A stretch of DNA of 64,000 nucleotides from Gnetum montanum (GCA_015680685.1 MNCI01011109.1:6414-70413), one strand, 5' to 3'; positions 24,116 to 36,185 are shown, counted from the first letter of the stretch. Program-made: numbers and translations. Notes: generated by a model not told the origin, from the letters alone.

Positions 24116-24985
24116 AATACTACGTTGAGCCTGTACGACCTAATCATGACATCTACTACACACCATGAGGCTTTGGTCCACATGTTAATAGCAATTTTGG
24201 TTGGTGAGAACATGTTAGCCGAAGAGAAGGTGATCCATTCGGTCGTGCTCCCTTCTGTACCTACAGAGCCAAAGCCATCCCATCTAAATTTCTATGATGA
24301 TTCCATTAGGGAAGAGCCTAAAAAGGGTCAGGTGACTACAACACCTCTTTTCATCACAATTCAGGTTGGCCAACATAAGATCCGAAGGATACACATTGAT
24401 GATGGAGCTGCCACAAATTTCATCCCTTTCCCTATTGTGGAAAAGCTGGGTTTGGTCAACCAGATCAGACCCACAACAAAGTCATGTCTAAAGTCGTTCA
24501 ATGGGGCACGGGTTGTGGTGAAAGGCATGGTCCATATTGACTTCGTGGCAGGGGACTAGTTCCCCACAAACGCAACATTCATTGTGGTTGAAGAGATACC
24601 TAGGTTTAACCTAATCTTGGGGAGGTCATGGTTAGCGCAACTTAGGGTTGTCTCTTCATCCATCCATTAGGAGATCCATCTACCCTATGTAGGTAGGGAG
24701 GTGGTAATCCATGGCGATGAGGTAGCAACACAAGCTATCAACAACGTAGACATGGAATAGGGCTTAGAGGTCGTAACCTTTGAGAATGAAGTGTCTATCT
24801 CTGTACATACTAGACATTTAGCAAGAGAACCGGCTCAACATGTCGGTTCAAAAAATGAAAATGCATGGGTTGAGTTGCCCTTCCAAGTGAGGGACAATGA
24901 TATAGATGAAGGCCATGGCAAAGCACCTCAGCCTTACGCCTTGCCCAATCCACGATGGGTCAAGAAGCAGTTACGCATAGTGTAG
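24116..24985 (+). pseudogene. retropepsin-type protease of Tat-C
   Basis: Aspartic protease for Gag maturation. Open at 24125-24559 from SLYDLIMTS; the active-site motif is IDDGAATNFIP (about 24394-24420), with DDG in place of the usual DTG/DSG. After one stop, PRFNLILGRSWLAQLR (near 24600) is the conserved C-terminal block. A further open piece at 24791-24985 is the linker after the protease. In-frame stops disable it. Confidence 0.85.
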
Positions 24986-25104
24986 CAACACCACTGCTTC
25001 TTGCCAAGTTACCATCATTTGTACATTTACCACCTTTTTGTTTTGCATCCATCCATCTATGCTACGTACTAATTAGCCATCCTCTAAATCGTTAGTGTAT
25101 CATC

Positions 25105-25320
25105 TCCTTACCATACCATGGCCCAAAACAGCCTAAAACTAGTGATGGCCTGAAATGGCCTAAAACTACGCTACCATCCCAAGGCCCAAAATGGCCTAAA
25201 ACTAGTAGATGCCCAAAATGGCCTAAAACTGGTAGAGGCCCGAAATCGCCTAAAACTAGTAGGAACCTGAAATGGCCTAAAACTAGTAGGGGCCCGAAAT
25301 GGCCTAAAACTAAAAAGTTA
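25105..25320 (+). repeat. spacer repeats between protease and aORF1 (Tat-C)
   Basis: Six to seven units of about 30 bases: GGCCCRAAATGGCCTAAAACTAGTAG. The same class of array occurs at the equivalent place in Tat-B and Tat-D. Confidence 0.9.
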
Positions 25321-25483
25321 AAAATGAAAACTTAACATAAAATCGATCACATAGACAATGCATAAGACACCATAGAACCAATTCCTTTTCCAAAATTCTC
25401 CTTTTTCATTCAAATCTTTTGTCACTTAAACAATGTTTGCAAAAGTTTTACAAAAAATTAAAAATTTTAAAAATCCCATGTTG

Positions 25484-28400
25484 TCATGGGTTATCTTCAC
25501 ACACATCATCTTCACCTGCATCATTTGCTCCTACATCATTCCCTTCAGCATTGCCTTCCTCTACATTGCCCTCTTTTGCCTCTTTATTTCTACCCTCTAC
25601 AGGCCCTGCGTCTCCATCTGGAACTTGCATTATAAAAGTGAAGTATTCAACTAGAGCAACACACAAAAGCGAGAACAAAGCATAAGCCTTAACACAACAG
25701 AAAGTGACTAACCTGAGATGGCCCTGCATCCGCCTCGAAGGGTATGTAATCTAAACTGAGCCCAAGGTGGTGCCAGACCTCCTCCTTCATGATGTTTGCC
25801 CAATGCCTATCACTTGGTTTAGCGTATGCAGTAGCTTTCTCCTTTTCAACGGCCTTCCATCTTGGCGGTCCCAGAGAAAAGGAGGCGGTAGCAGTCTCAC
25901 CTATGGGAAGATCCACTTCCCATTCACGAGATTTACTGACCTTTACTTCCTCCATGAACTTGTTATAAGCCTTAGAAGTATCGATGGCATTCACAAATGC
26001 TTCATAGGTAAACTCCTTCATTGAAGCATCTTTGTATAGTTTGCGGTAGGTGGCATGTTACAGTTTATACATGTGTTTATGGTTTTTTTTGAGAATGCCC
26101 CCACTCGTAAACTCTGGTGTTGTAGTCTTTCCAGTCTTGGTTCTTCTAGGCCAACAAGTCCATCTGCATCCACTATTATATTATCTCCCAGGTGGCCTTG
26201 TTGTTGCCCCACACAATTGTCCAGTATCTAGCATAATCTATGACAGTCGTGCGCCAACTTCCATCATTGGTATCATGAGCTAGGACAAGCTCATACGTGG
26301 ATCAAAGGTCTCCCATTTCAATGCTTAGTTCATCCTTCTCTTTCTCTATCTTCTAGACCCATTTCCGTAGGTTCTCATTGCCATGCCTACACTCCCACAA
26401 GAAGCGTGCCAAGTGCAAAGCACATTTTCTAGCCTCGCCGTATATGCGATGAGGCACCTCAGCCACTTCGGGCAGGAATGTAGGCACAACACCAACTTTC
26501 AACACCCATGTCAGGTCCCACTTGAGTTAAGAGGTTGTGACCACACAAAGAGCATATTAGTCACATTAGTGTAGCAAAGTTAGCAAATTCAAGAACTCTA
26601 GTGTAGCAACACGAAAGAGCCTGGTGTAGCTACTTTACTTACCCACTTCAGGATCGACCTATTTGAGATGGCTGATCATGTTGTTGATGACCCCTTGCAT
26701 TAACGTAAGCTTGTCAGGGGTCTTGGCCCATGGTTCCATGCAAATTAGAGGGGATCCTGTAGCATTGACAGTGGTGTCTGTCATGCAACAAAATGCATTA
26801 GTAATGACCGAGGTGAACTGTGATAAGACTATGAGTAAAGAAAATGACAATGTGAGGGCTCCTACCCACTAAATCCTCAGGGGTGATAACAGGGGGATCG
26901 CCCATCGACACATCATCGAATATATTGTCAAACTCACTAGCATCTGATTGCAATTCCCCTCCTTTCTGACTCAAAGCTATGGCAGCAACCTAAGCATTCG
27001 TCTTTTCCTCCAATGCTAAACTGCATTCAGCAAAGGGATCTCCAGCAGAATTCCCTTCCAGGTTGATGCAAGCTTCTTCTTTATTTGCTGGGACCTTTCC
27101 TTTTGAGGCACCAGCATCCTCTTCATCCATAGAAGACTCCTCTTTGTCTCCAAAAATTTCCTCGTCATCAGTAGGAGGATTTTCCTTGACAATAGGAGCC
27201 CCTTCCTTAGTGACAGGAGCTCCTTCCCTCTTGACCGAGGCCCTTTTATCCACGACCAGGCTCCCCACATCCTTATTTGTCACCCCCATTTTGCAGGCTG
27301 ACACCTCTTCGTCACCACCTTCTTCTTCTTCTTCTTCTTCCTTTGGCAGCAAAAAATATATTCACGTTATAGCCTAGACTACATTAGCTTGTAGTTGCTA
27401 CGCTACGCTACGCTATCCAGCATAGCACAGCATAGCAAACATCTAGTCAAAAGGTGAAGAGATGAATACCAAAGGAGAGCATTTATCGATGGGAGGCTAT
27501 GTCCTATGTAGCTAAAACCGTAGTGTCTGCCCCTCCTCTTCTTTTGTACGGAGGGTCTCCTTAGCTGAAGGAGGCCTCTTTCACCATAACTTAATGGCCA
27601 TTATCTCAGCGATGAGACGTTTCCCCTACGATACACTACCTGTAGCAACAGGGGGCACCTCTCCCATGCTGTCCTGGCCATGAAAGTTGTGGGCCACCCA
27701 ATCCCTAGTCATCATAGAAAATGACTCCCCAATAGCTTCTAGGGGATCTTGGGCTCGGGTGGTCTGGAGGATTTGGCAGATCCACAGCTTGGAAATCTAG
27801 TTGTGATCTCGTATAACTCAGACTCAATTCTCATGGACTACCAACAACTCTGCAAAACACCATAAGCAAGCTATGTAAAAGGTGTAGTGCACATTGAAGC
27901 AAGACTCTTGCTTCTTATGAACCACGATTATTTTGGTTTGCAAGCCCTTGCATAGATACATAGCTCAGTTGTAGAGAGGCCCCTCTTTCATGACCTTTCG
28001 CATCACCCAAGCTTGCTCAATCCCAATCATCTTTCCTTGGGAAAGAAACTTAGGAAAGGCACAAGCACGAAAGATGGGATAAACCTCTTTGGTAGCTCTT
28101 AGCTTGACCTTCTCCATGGGGATCCCCTTTTTCCCTTTTCCAACCCCTAGCCACTCCTCAATGTCCTCCCTCTAATGGTTCACTTATTTCTTGGTCTTTG
28201 ACCCTATAGGGATGCCATCAGTAGGGACACCGAAAAGATCCATGAATAGCTAGTCATTGATTTCAAGGACCACCCGCATGCCGTGTATAGGTGCACGGAA
28301 GTGGTCTACCTTTTCAAAGAAGGAGTCTACCAGGGCAAGCATCTCAGCAGTGGGGACGCTTGGATTTAGGGCCAGGAATAAATCCTTGAGCCTGTCATCT

Positions 28401-30124
28401 TGAAGGTGCTTGGTCAGGGATTACAAGGCTACGTTGCATATCCAACATTGGCTCTCATCTACCTCCCCATACTTGAAGTAGATGTTGGCCTCCTGGTTCC
28501 CAAAGGTTATCATCGTCACCTCCTGGGACTTATTTGCCCCTATAGTAGTTAGCACAAAATAAAAAAAGTAGAAAAGGCAAAAAAAAAGTTAGGAAAAGCA
28601 CCAATAGCAGGAAAAATAGCAATGCACTCGAACATACAGTAACTTACTATTTAGCTTACTAGGCTTAAACGATGACGGGAACGATCAAAGATTAACTAAG
28701 AAATCTTCAACGGCAATCAGTTTATAAAGGGTGCCCATCCTCATCTAACCAACCGGACTCCTTGCATCTATTGTAGAGTTTGGGATATCGAGTTGGGTAG
28801 GTTTTGTACTCACCCCTGCATTGGCCTATCACACCTGCGCGTATATTCTCAGCGGAAGAAAACTCCTGTAGTGCCATCTGTGCTAAGGCCAACACATCTG
28901 TATCACTGTGAAGCCCATCCTCATTGATGAAAAACTTGGTAACAAAAACACATTGTTAACATTTAGCTAGCATAGAAAACATTGCATAGCATAGCGGAAC
29001 ATGGTTACAAAACTCACCCGCCAATACTATAAATGGTTCCTGGTGGGTTTTGGAAGCACGTTCCCATGTGACGTGCAATAAACGAGGTGTTGTAGGGATG
29101 GTAGCAATTATACTTAGGCATCTCTCAGATCCAAGCCAAACACCTTAAATTTTTGGGATGTTGACTCGATCCTTCTCCCTTCCCACTGCTGATTGCTCCA
29201 TCCATCAAAAATCTTAGAATACCCTTATTTGCCCCAGGCAATAGTGTTTCTGTTATGATGGCTACTACCTCCTCTTTCAGGTGTTACCAAATGATCACAT
29301 TGAAGTGTTGGAGGAGAAATTGCAAAAACTCCTGTGCTCCCTCTTAGAACCAGACCACCTACTATCCCACATGTGCATGGGGTAGAGGAACATCGGCCAC
29401 TATTTCGCTAACGTAGCACAGGACCCCCACGATTTCTAGGACAATCAAGATTGGCCTTAGCGCTACCCTACACAACACAATAGCAAATGTTAATGGCATG
29501 TTCAAGTAAAGTTCAAACATAGCATAGCAAAACTAGCATTTTAGTAGATAGCGTAGCACAATTCTCTTCACATAGCGTAGCAAAAATACGAAGGCAATAG
29601 CATAGCAAAATTAGCTTAGCGTAGCGACAAAGACATTAGCCCTAACAAAGTGATTAACATTATGTCATGACAAAAAATGTGTTACACTGTCACATCATAC
29701 ATGGCCAAACCCTCTTGAGGGTCCTACACTACACTATTTGCATGCCAAGTGGCTCAAATCATCCAAGCCTCTATAGTAATGACAGCTGCTACGATGGCGG
29801 TCTTGGCAACCATGCATGCAACCTTAGCGTAGCGTCTGTACATCTATCGTGGCTGAAATGGCAATAGCGATGGTGTAAGGGCCAAAACAGCGACAATGTG
29901 ATGACAGAAAAACACATATAGCTAAACAGAATCGCAGAAACAAAAACAAGAAGAGAAAAAAACAATAACAGAGGGAAAAAAAAGAGAGGAAGCATAGCAG
30001 CCTACTGGGTCAACAGTGTCTCCTCATGCACCACAACGCACGCCTACAACACATGCCCAAGGGTTTCCTTCACTTCGTTGACCTTGGCGGGTGTCAGGTG
30101 TTTGTGTTCTTTCCTAGGAGCCAT
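25484..30124 (-). pseudogene. aORF1: eight-exon antisense gene of Tat-C
   Basis: Reads opposite to gag-pol, between protease and RT. Exons by eye: 30124-30006, 29467-29018, 28934-about 28700, 28539-about 27488, about 27340-26866, 26777-26643, about 26525-25713, 25623-25484. Most junctions are GT-AG. Exon 2 is FCP1-like. Exons 3-4 contain a block (VDSFFEKVDHFRAPIHGM, then LFGVPTDG) reminiscent of plant transposon-associated proteins. Exon 5 is acidic with GAPVTKE/GAPIVKE units. Exon 7 is charged and probably helical. Exon 8 is an acidic tail ending VCEDNP. Exon order, several junctions and sequence match Tat-D, with fragments in Tat-A and Tat-B. Stops are scattered, so this copy is dead. Cellular role unknown. 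Confidence 0.7.
29018..29467 (-). other. FCP1/NIF-like HAD phosphatase domain in aORF1 exon 2 (Tat-C)
   Basis: Successive blocks match the order of an FCP1-homology domain: motif I region LIVLEIVGVL (usually LDLDGTL/LDLDGVL), then EGAQEFLQFLLQHFNVIIW (usually RPG..EFL..F..FNVGIWSS), a segment ending LRFLMDG, and YNTSFIARHMGTCFQNPPGT (usually YN..NTLLVDDSPYKALLNPP.T). The catalytic DxD is ExV and the later DD is AR, the same replacements as in Tat-D. The match is from memory of the family pattern, not a search. Private stops are also present. Confidence 0.6.
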
Positions 30125-30255
30125 CGTCTTGCTTGCTGACTCTTTCTTCATCGCTACATCAAACTACCTTGCTCTCTATTGGCAAAACTACTCTGTGCTC
30201 CAAATGTGGGCTCTGCACTATTACGATGAAAATAACGAGTTTACCAAAGGTTAAT

Positions 30256-30267
30256 CCCTATTTATAG
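30256..30267 (-). promoter_or_regulatory. TATA box of aORF1 (Tat-C)
   Basis: On the minus strand CTATAAATAGGG lies about 130 bases upstream of the exon 1 ATG (30124), a normal plant core-promoter distance. A TATA box also precedes aORF1 in Tat-D. Confidence 0.6.
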
Positions 30268-30439
30268 CCGTAATGGTGAAAAGAAAACTTGTCATTCTCT
30301 CTCTCTATTTAATGTGGAGTATTCCATGTAGCATAGCATGCTCGCCACGACATCGTAGCACTATTCGCACTAACACAGGTGGGCCTAGGTGAAAAGCCTT
30401 GACACGCTTCAAGCTAGCCATTTACCTCCACAAAAAAAA

Positions 30440-30800
30440 TATCTTCCATTTTAGGTGGTCCGAAAAGACCTTAAACTAGCAATCCTAGCACATAGTTTCA
30501 ATCTAGTTAGTAGTCCGCAAGGACATTAAACTAGCAGTTTTGACCCTTTTACTCATTGGCAGTCTACAATGATATTAAACTAGCAATTTCGCATTTTTAC
30601 ATTAGCAGTTTTACGTTTTTATGTTAGCAGCTTTCCGTTCTTTATACTAACAATTTTGCATTTTATGTCTAGGCAGTCCACAATGCCATTAAACTAGTAG
30701 TTTCGCATTTTCATATCAGCAGTTTTGCACTTTCACATTAGCAATTTTGCATTTTTACATCTTAGTGGTCCGCCATGACCTTAAACTAGCGAATTTTAAG
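30440..30800 (+). repeat. spacer repeats between aORF1 and RT (Tat-C)
   Basis: About nine degenerate units with the core GTCCGCAATGACATTAAACTAGCA, interspersed with GCAGTTTTGCATTTTTA segments. They lie directly upstream of the reverse transcriptase. Confidence 0.85.
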
Positions 30801-31079
30801 CTTTGCATCATACTTTACTAATTACATCTCATTGCTACTTTGCATATTTTCACTATGCATGATTACTACCAACAGGTACCTCTTGAATAGACTTTCATCT
30901 CATTTTGGTAGGTTGAACGAGAATGGAAATCCATCATGATCTTTCTTCACTTTTAGCTTTAGGAGGTCCACATGGCAAACTCGCAAGACAACTGAACATA
31001 GATCTAATAGATTGGGAATCACCTGCAGTTAGCACCGTAGCATCCTTAGAAGCATCCCCAATCTAGCCTAAGCATCTGT

Positions 31080-32190
31080 TCCATGCCCTAGATTTAGAGG
31101 CTAGGGATGTAACTTAGGGGGGAGCTAAAAATGTTGAAACTTAGTTCCCTCCTAGATTCACAGACGCACAAAGATGTAGCCAAAATTCTGCAAGATAACA
31201 TTGAAGTCTTTGCATGGTCATATAGTGACATGTCAGGTCTAGATCTGAGGCTAATACAGCACAACATTGTCTTAGACCCATGCATGAAAGCGGTCAAGCA
31301 GAAAGCTCACAAGATTAAACCAAAGATTACACTAGTCGTACGGGATGAAATCACCAAGCTATACCAGGCTGGTTTCATCCATGCAATTGATTATTCGAAA
31401 TGGGTGTCCAACATCATTGTAGTTTCTAAGAAAATGGGAGGAATACTAATCTGTATAGACTTCCAGGATTTGAACAAGGCAACGATCAAAGATGATTTCC
31501 CACTTCCAAGTATCGATTGAATCATTGACACTACGGCTGGTCATGCTCTGTTATCCTTCATGGATGGTTTCTCTAGCTACAACTAAATTCCCATTAACCC
31601 AGAGCATTAGTTAACAACAACCTTCATGACCCCATGAGGTACCTTTTGTTACACTATGATGCCTTTTGGGCTCAAGGAAGCCAGAGAAACCTACCAATGA
31701 GCCATTACTTACATCTTTAGTGCCTACATCTTAGAAAAGTTGAACGACTACATGGATGATATAACTGTTAAATCTAAAGAAGCTTTTGATCATCCCAATG
31801 ATCTAGGTGTAGTCCTCAACTGTTGTCAAATGCATGATTTATGCCTCAATCCTAAAAAGTGTGTCTTCAGGGTAAGAATCAGGCGCATGTTAGGGTTTTT
31901 AGTATCGGAGGCCAGAATACAAGTGGACCCTAACAAAGTTAAGGCCATCATCAACCTGGCACCTCTTAAAAACCTTAAATAACTGTGCATGTTACAAGGT
32001 AGAGTACAATTCATTAGTAGGTTTATAGCAAGGTTGACTGACAAGTTACACCCCATGCAACATCTATTGAAGAAAGGGGCTAACTTTGAATGGACACCAC
32101 AGTGTCAACAAGCCTTCGATGATCTGAAGAAAGACCTCTTACACCTCCCAACTATTTACCACCATAGAGGGATAAGCCTTTCTTCATCTA
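31080..32190 (+). pseudogene. reverse transcriptase of Tat-C
   Basis: Copies genomic RNA into cDNA. 31131-31520, 31740-31982 and 31989-32258 are one frame separated by single stops. Blocks in order: FAWSYSDMSGLD, KQKAHKIKP, GFIHAIDYSKWVSN, CIDFQDLNKATIKDDFPLPS, SFMDGFSSYN, GTFCYTMMPFGLKEA, the catalytic box YMDDI (31749-31763), and LNPKKCVFRV. The catalytic aspartates are kept, but at least six stops are present, most where W, Q or R is expected. Confidence 0.9.
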
Positions 32191-32735
32191 CCTTGCCACC
32201 TCGAACACGTCTATCATGGCACTGTTATGTCAGAAATGGGATGACGGTTCTGAGATAGCAGTGTACTACCTAAGTCATGCATTGATAGCATATGAAGCAA
32301 AATACAATGAGGTGGAGAGAAACTACCTTGCCTTAGTATTTGCATTGAAGAAGTTGAGACACTACCTGTTTCGTAGCAAAATTAACATTATTTGCAAGAG
32401 CAACATACTTTGGGATATCACAAACAATCTGTACAAAAGCAGTAGGATAGCTTGGTGGAAAGAAATAACAGCGAAATTTGATTTACATTATGTGAGCCAA
32501 TCATCAACGAAAGGTCAAGTCATAACAACGCAACTTACAACCTCAACCTTCGATGACCAGGCAATCATAGATCCTGAATTCCCAGATGAGCATGTTAGCA
32601 CTATCAATGCCTTGATTACTGAGTGTACTAAGCCTATCACTCAGGTGGTACACATAGCCTCTATCAGCGCTACAAATACCCAAGAGTGGTACGCCAACAT
32701 TAAAGCCTACCTACAACATGGAAAGCCCCCAAGTG
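32190..32735 (+). pseudogene. RNase H of Tat-C, with the archaeal-type RNase H deleted
   Basis: Starts after a frameshift. Open 32216-32740: VYYLSHALIAYEAKYNEVER and LRHYLFRSKINIICKSN form the RT-linked RNase H/connection, and a tail (EWYANIKAYLQHGK) leads to integrase. In Tat-D about 145 codons of a second, archaeal-type RNase H lie between VSTID and CAKPIT. Here VSTINALITECTKPIT runs straight through, so that domain is cleanly absent and the frame is kept. Confidence 0.85.
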
Positions 32736-32736
32736 A

Positions 32737-33202
32737 TTGACATCTGCCCAGAGAGATGCAATTCGTAAGCATGCTTGCCAATATGTACTCATGGGAGACA
32801 ATGCCCTATGCAAATGCTCCTATGATGGGATATTGCTGGCATGCGTAAATGAGGACCAAGCACAGAAGGTGGTTAATGAAGTACACGAGGAGCTTGGTGG
32901 TGGACACATAGCACCTAGGGCTATGGCTGCAAACATCAAACGTCTAGGGTACTATTGGCCTCACATGGAGCATGATTTCCTAGCCAAATTCAAGACGTGT
33001 GATACGTGCCAACGATATGCAAATCTCATACACATTTAACCTATAGAGCTACATCCAAAATAGATTATGTAGCCTTTCTAGCGATGGGGATTAGACCTCA
33101 TAGGACCTATCACACCTAAGTCCTCTACAGGGCATAGCTTCATCATCACCGCCACTGAGTATTTTACTAAGTCGATCAAAGCTATTCCCCTAAGGAAGCC
33201 AA
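32737..33202 (+). pseudogene. integrase of Tat-C, N-terminal half
   Basis: Open 32737-33039 encodes the H2C2 zinc-binding domain (GGGHIAPRAM, YYWPHMEHD, TCDTCQR). The catalytic core begins with GLDLIGPITP (first Asp) and TATEYFTK. The gene is cut at 33202, within IPLRKP, by the insertion of Tat-D and resumes at 51603. Confidence 0.9.
33198..33202. repeat. target site duplication, left copy (Tat-D)
   Basis: GCCAA, repeated at 51598-51602. Removing Tat-D plus one copy makes the Tat-C integrase sequence continuous. Confidence 0.9.
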
Positions 33203-34770
33203 TGTATTGTCCGAAATTGTCGATCTCTAGCTGGAATGAAACAGAAACCAAGAGCTCCCCTAGACAAGTACAGAAGACCCTACCTTCGTTTGAGGGCAAG
33301 CTAGAATTAACGAAGGTAGAGTACCTCAAGTGATCCACATGCGAATCGGACAAGGATTTCCCCAAATGTACACCATTGTACTATACGCCCGGTTATACGT
33401 AAATGGCGTAACTAACGTGAAACTGAGCGTAAACGTACAGGAATGTAAATAGTATGCATACAATAATGAACAAAAAACTGTAACAAATTTTAGCAAAGAA
33501 ATGTGGCAATATTATTGCGAAATGAAAGTTACAATGCACTAGTCTAACACAGTTGTGAGTCTGACACAAGGTGGATGAAGAGCCCCAGTGGACATGGAGG
33601 GATGATGGTGTGCTGGTTTAGATTACATGCATAGAGTAGAGGTGGTATGTTCAGCGTGCAGGGTAGAATTCTAGCGTATAGGATGCAGGGTTCTCGATTT
33701 TCTTACTGTGGTCTACCCCGATTTTTGCCAAGATGCCTCTAGTTTTTCAAACCCAGATCTGGTCAAAAATCAGGGTTTTTATATGGGTTTAGACGTTAGA
33801 CTCGGATCTGAGAGGGAATGATTGGCTAGGAAGTGCTAGACTCTCAGGTCGAGCAACATGTGGCATGTTGACTGAGTCCGAATGAATGAAATTTTACAAG
33901 TGTACAGCGTACTATACGCCAGCGTATACTACTGTATGCTAGCATACAGTGCTATACACCGGTGTATATGTGTTGGGCGTGTGACTTGGCGTACAAACTT
34001 GACTAAAACAAAAGAAGTCATTTGGCCCTCAAATTTGCATTCAGATGTCACGAGAACATTGCCTATGGATGTTCAGCATGGTTGGCTTTGATCTGACATG
34101 GTCCTGGAGAGCGTTAATTGGTATACGTTGTGCCTCACACTTGGCGTATACGTTGGGCATATATGCTAAGTGGGCTGGATGCTCGTATACGCTGGGCATA
34201 TAGGATGTCCATGTTGGGTGTATACGCTGGGCATATACGCTGCGCATATAGGATGCCCATGCTAGGCGTATACGCTGAGTATCTACACCAGGCATGCAAG
34301 ATGTACATGCTCAGCGTATGAACTCCAAAGTATATGATGTTGGGACCAAAATTCATCTTTCTGGAGCTCATGATGACACCTGATAATTGCTCTGTTCTTG
34401 TGAGTGTCATTTCCATGTCATCTTTGAGGTCGCGTGCTGAGCATATACGCTGGGCATAAACACTGAGCGTACATGTGAGGCATGTGCACTGGTCATATAC
34501 GTTGGGTGTATATGCTGGGAATATGTGCTAGGCGTATACATTGCATACTACATACTTAGTGAGAACTAAGTATCTCGAGCTCTAAAGTTGCCATGTTTGA
34601 TACTAGATGTCACCGTGATCGTTTGTAGGTCCCGGGGAACTATTTCTTGTTGAGTTCTACTGCTCGAAGTTGTCTGTGGGGCCCTCAAGCTTCAGTCACA
34701 CCGGGGGGCATCATGACTTAGCTCAACTCTTGCTGGAGTATTACTAAGCTCAGAATTTTGTGGTGTTTCA
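33203..34770 (-). repeat. 3' LTR of Tat-D
   Basis: 1568 bases; on the plus strand TGTATTGTCC to GGTGTTTCA. Near the outer edge is a minus-strand TATA-like box (CATATAAAAACC, about 33776-33787). The region 33900-34560 is packed with GCGTATACGC/GGGCATATACGC units, a U3 array made of short palindromes. It aligns along its length with 49992-51597. Confidence 0.9.
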
Positions 34771-34870
34771 TTGGCCCCTCTTTGTTAACGCTTGGAGGAA
34801 TTGACTCAAGAAGCATCAACAAAGAAGTACAAAACACCACAAGCAACGTAGTAGCATTGTCCTTCGACAC
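34771..34870 (-). other. purine tract of Tat-D with mirror inverted repeat
   Basis: On the minus strand AACAAAGAGGGGCCAA adjoins the 3' LTR start TGAAACACCACAAA, the likely plus-strand priming site. About 50 bases further in, on the plus strand, AACAAAGAAGTACAAAACACCACAAG repeats both the purine tract and the LTR end in inverted orientation, so the boundary could fold into a hairpin. Tat-C and Tat-E have the same arrangement. Confidence 0.7.
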
Positions 34871-34899
34871 TTGGCCAAATGTCATCACACCATGTTCAA

Positions 34900-35806
34900 T
34901 AGTACATGGGATTGGGGAAATGAAGTTTGTATTTAATCAAGGGATTATGCATGGTAAAGGGGATGTTCTGGTGTGTATACGGGTCATGCTAATCCTTGTC
35001 AATAGCCATTGTTTAGCATACTTGGAATCAAGACATGAGATGTGCATCCTTTGGCAGAACAAGACTCTTGGTTAGTGTTTAAGAGAACTTATTGGCCGCA
35101 TGATGGTGGGTTGCGTTCTCTGGAGGAACAGGACCTTTGTTTAGTATTTCGAGGGAACCTGTTGGTGGAGAGCCAAAGCCATGCAATGAGGGTTACTTGA
35201 GCTTTTGAGACATGAGTATTTGTTTCTAAGACAACTACCTTCCCGCCTAGGGCTTATGGGAAGTGCCAAGGGTCTTGCAGCTCATTTTTCTCTTTGCTCT
35301 TTTTTTCTTTTTTCTTTTTTTCTTTTTTTTAGCAAAATATTTCTTTCAATTTTTCACTCATGTTCATGTGCCATATTGTGTGTTGCAATTGCTTGAGAGT
35401 GTCGCAACATGTAACAGTGTGCTCAAAGTTTTGGGGTGTACTGGGTGTATCTGGGAACTGTAACCAGGTAGGAAGGGGAATAAGAGTGTTGGGGAAATGG
35501 AGAATGTATCGAGAACGGGGAATATACTTTTGAACAGATTAATTATCCTAGTTGCGTGCATCAGAAACAATGTGGCACCTTGTCATCGTGATGAAGTGTA
35601 TCTATGTATGAGCACCACTGGGTGTCATCCTACAAACACAACTCCAAGAAGACAAGAAAACCACAAGTGAACGAGTTAAGGAGCATTTCAGATGTGAATG
35701 TGAATGGAGGCACAATGTGAAACTTGAGGTAAACGAAATGAGCAGTAGTAGTGTTGTCAGAGCCGATGTGATGAATAATGCAGCAGGCATTGATGAAGAA
35801 ATGTCA
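34900..35806 (+). pseudogene. aORF2 remnant of Tat-D (weak)
   Basis: In the place of the antisense frame aORF2. A segment near 35600-35660 (GCHPTNTTPRRQE) resembles GLHPANTTTSKPRE of Tat-C, and an Asn/Asp/Ala-rich tail continues to about 35806. The rest, including a low-complexity T/C-rich run at 35280-35340, is not clearly alignable. Confidence 0.4.
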
Positions 35807-35849
35807 TGAATTATAGCCGCAGATGAATATGCCAGAAATGATCTTGCCA

Positions 35850-36185
35850 ATTTATAGTCTTAGCGGACTGTCGTGGGTTAGTTTTACATCCTAACTCGTT
35901 GGATGTTGCCAGTTTATCGTCGTAGTGGATGGTACGATGCTAGTTTATATTCGTGGTAGACTATGAAGAGGTAGACCAGTTTATAGTCTTAGTGGACTCT
36001 GGCGAGTGAGACTGTGGTAGTTTACTGTCGTACTGAATGGGTGCTAGTTTATTGTCATTGCAGACACTCTGTGGTATCATTTTACCATCATGATGCTAGG
36101 ACGAGCTGTGGTATTAGTTTACCTTCATGATGCCAAGACGAGCTGTGGTATCAGTTTACCGTCATGATGCCAGGACGAGCACATA
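35850..36185 (-). repeat. spacer repeats between integrase and aORF2 (Tat-D)
   Basis: About nine units of 30-45 bases such as CAGTTTATAGTCTTAGCGGACT and, at the right end, GGTATCAGTTTACCGTCATGATGCCA. On the element strand they read AGTCCGCTAAGACTATAAACTGG, the same class as the arrays of Tat-C. Confidence 0.85.

Noticed and set aside
25433-25685. Plus-strand Ser/Pro/Ala-rich and hydrophobic frames
   Set aside because: They are complements of the acidic last exon of aORF1 in Tat-C.
35205-35463. Possible membrane protein (FFLFS-rich)
   Set aside because: Low-complexity T/C-rich DNA; no homologue in the other Tat elements.
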